From: Cacajao melanocephalus
Taxonomy: Eukaryota; Chordata; Mammalia; Primates; Pitheciidae
DNA: 64,000 nucleotides
Assembly (NCBI GenBank): GCA_963573385.1
Contig: CAUYLG010038269.1
Span: 1-64,000, forward strand
Direction of reading: 5' to 3'
Both the position numbers and the translations under genes were made by a program. The notes beneath the pieces were generated by a model that saw only the letters and a program-made list of their open reading frames with translations, searched no databases and was not told the DNA's origin. Shown here in pieces: positions 62,790-64,000 of the stretch (the stretch's first letter is position 1; each line of letters starts with the position of its first letter).

Positions 62790-64000
62790 CAGGCATACCT
62801 TGAAGCTTTGTAGATTTGGTTACAGAGTGCTGCAATTAAGTGAGTCACATGAATTTTTTGGTTTCCCAGTGCATATAAAAGTTATATTTAGACTACACTG
62901 AAGTTTATTGAGTGCTATAGCATTATATCTTAAAAATGCACATACCTCAATTAAGAAAAGCTTTCTTGCTACAAAATGCTAACAAGCATCTGAGACTTAA
63001 TCTTTTTGCCAGTGAAGGGTCTTGCCTTAATGTTTGATGGTTGTTGACTGATCAGGGTGCTTGTTGCTTAAGGTTGGGATAACTGTGGCAATTTGTTAAA
63101 ATAAAACAATAACAAAATTTACATCATTGATTGACTCCTGCTTTTACAAAATATTTCTTTTTAGCATGCTATATTGCTTAGTAGCATTTTACCCACAGTA
63201 GAACTTCTTTCAAATCCTGCCACTGCTTTATCAACTAAGCATGTGTAATATTCTAAATTCATTGTCATTTTAACAATGTTCAAAGAATCTTCATGAGGAC
63301 TGGTTTTCATCTCAATAAACTATTTTTTCTGCACTTATACATAAGAAGCAACTCCTCATTCATTCAAGTTTGATCATGAAATTGCAGGAATTCATTTATA
63401 TTTCAGGTTCCACTTCTAATTCTAGTTCCCTTGCTCTTTCTTCTACATCTGCAATTCCTTACTCCACTGAAGTCTTGAACTCCTCAAAGTCATTCTTGAG
63501 GATTGGAATCAACTTATTCCAAAATCCTGTTAAATGCTGATATTTTTGCCTCCTCCCATGAATCACAAACATTATTAATGACATATAGAACGGTGAATCC
63601 TTTCCAAAAGATTTTCCATTTACTCTGTTGTGATCCATCTGAAAAATCACTATTTATGCAGCTATAGCCTCACAAAATGTATTTCTTAAATTCTAACACC
63701 TTAAAGTTAAAATTGCTTCTTGATCCATGGTATGTAGAAGGCATGTTTTATTAGCAGGCATAAGAACAACATTAACCTCCTTGTAAATCATCAGAGCTCT
63801 TGGATGACTAGGTGCATTGGCAATAAGCAATAATATTTGAAAGAAATATTTATTTTTCTGGGTAGTAAATCTCAATGGTGGACTTAAAATATTCAGTACA
63901 CCATGCTGCAAACAGATGTACTGTCATCCAGGTTTTGTTCTTCCATTTATACAGCACAGGCCGAATTGATTTAGCATAATTCTTAAGGGCCCTAGAGTTT
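62790..64000 (-). mobile_element. Tigger1-like DNA transposon (Tc1/mariner-pogo), partial
   Basis: Starts with the Tigger terminal repeat 'caggcataccttg' directly after a TA dinucleotide (62788-62789), as expected for this superfamily. It continues co-linearly ('tttggtttcccagtgcatat', 'ctgatcagggtgcttgttgc', 'agcattttacccacagtaga') and runs off the right edge. Transposase coding is on the minus strand. About half of a full element is in view. Confidence 0.92.
63459..64000 (-). pseudogene. Tigger1-like transposase relic
   Basis: Remains of the pogo-like DDE transposase, C-terminal part, entering from the right edge. Open pieces at 63693-63911 and 63459-63650 read as transposase on the minus strand but are separated by stops and frameshifts. 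The second piece of the catalytic triad, usually Asp-Asn-Ala-Pro in this family, reads Ala-Asn-Ala-Pro (the Ala codon is 63819-63821), so a catalytic aspartate appears lost. The DNA-binding N-terminus would lie beyond the window. Confidence 0.85.

Overview
The window is AT-rich, non-coding DNA from a primate nuclear genome, most likely human. Several things point that way: Alu elements with their usual two-arm structure, primate-type L1 3' ends, and older L1M, L2, MIR, MaLR/ERVL LTR, hAT and Tigger fossils, all in a low-GC background with many microsatellites. I found no intact host protein-coding gene, no functional RNA gene, and nothing bacterial (no operons, Shine-Dalgarno sites, CRISPR or IS elements). 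All family names below come from recognising sequence by eye, without a database search, and edges are usually good to 5-20 bases.

Layout. 1-1.3 kb: 3' end of a primate L1 whose A-tail has become a GGAA microsatellite. 1.3-7.9 kb: mostly unique DNA with MIRs, one clean hAT element, a three-copy ~56-bp minisatellite and one old repeat. 7.9-9.8 kb: an L1 ORF2 relic. 10-20 kb: sparse MIR and L2, an MLT2-type and an MST-type LTR, a second hAT-like element and an ERV-like LTR block at 18.3-18.8 kb. 20.2-21.9 kb: Alu, MLT1 LTR and a 5'-inverted (twin-primed) L1 lying side by side. 25.8-28.6 kb: an unusual MaLR cluster with three LTR segments, a duplicated internal region, a chimeric LTR and an inverted-repeat scar, followed by a 30-bp perfect palindrome. 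31-41 kb: nested L1M/MER20-like, MER5A-like, Alus, and an L1M carrying a ~330-bp AT satellite. 41.3-44 kb: antisense L2 fragments. 46.8-56.3 kb: a nearly full-length ancient L1 (~7 kb) carrying an Alu, an LTR with its own insertions, and a (GT)n tract, fused by deletion to a second MaLR provirus. 57.9-61 kb: an internally deleted L1M, MIRs and another primate L1 3' end. 61.5-64 kb: an MLT1 LTR and the first part of a Tigger1-like DNA transposon running off the window.

No genes work together here; the relationships are those of nested and recombined mobile elements. The most interesting observations are structural: a non-transposon duplication shared by 46.81-46.98 kb and 51.42-51.58 kb, the template-switch-like scar in the MaLR cluster (27.23-27.28 kb), the perfect palindrome at 28.72 kb, and the twin-primed L1 at 21 kb. 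I do not see evidence of a previously undescribed biological system.
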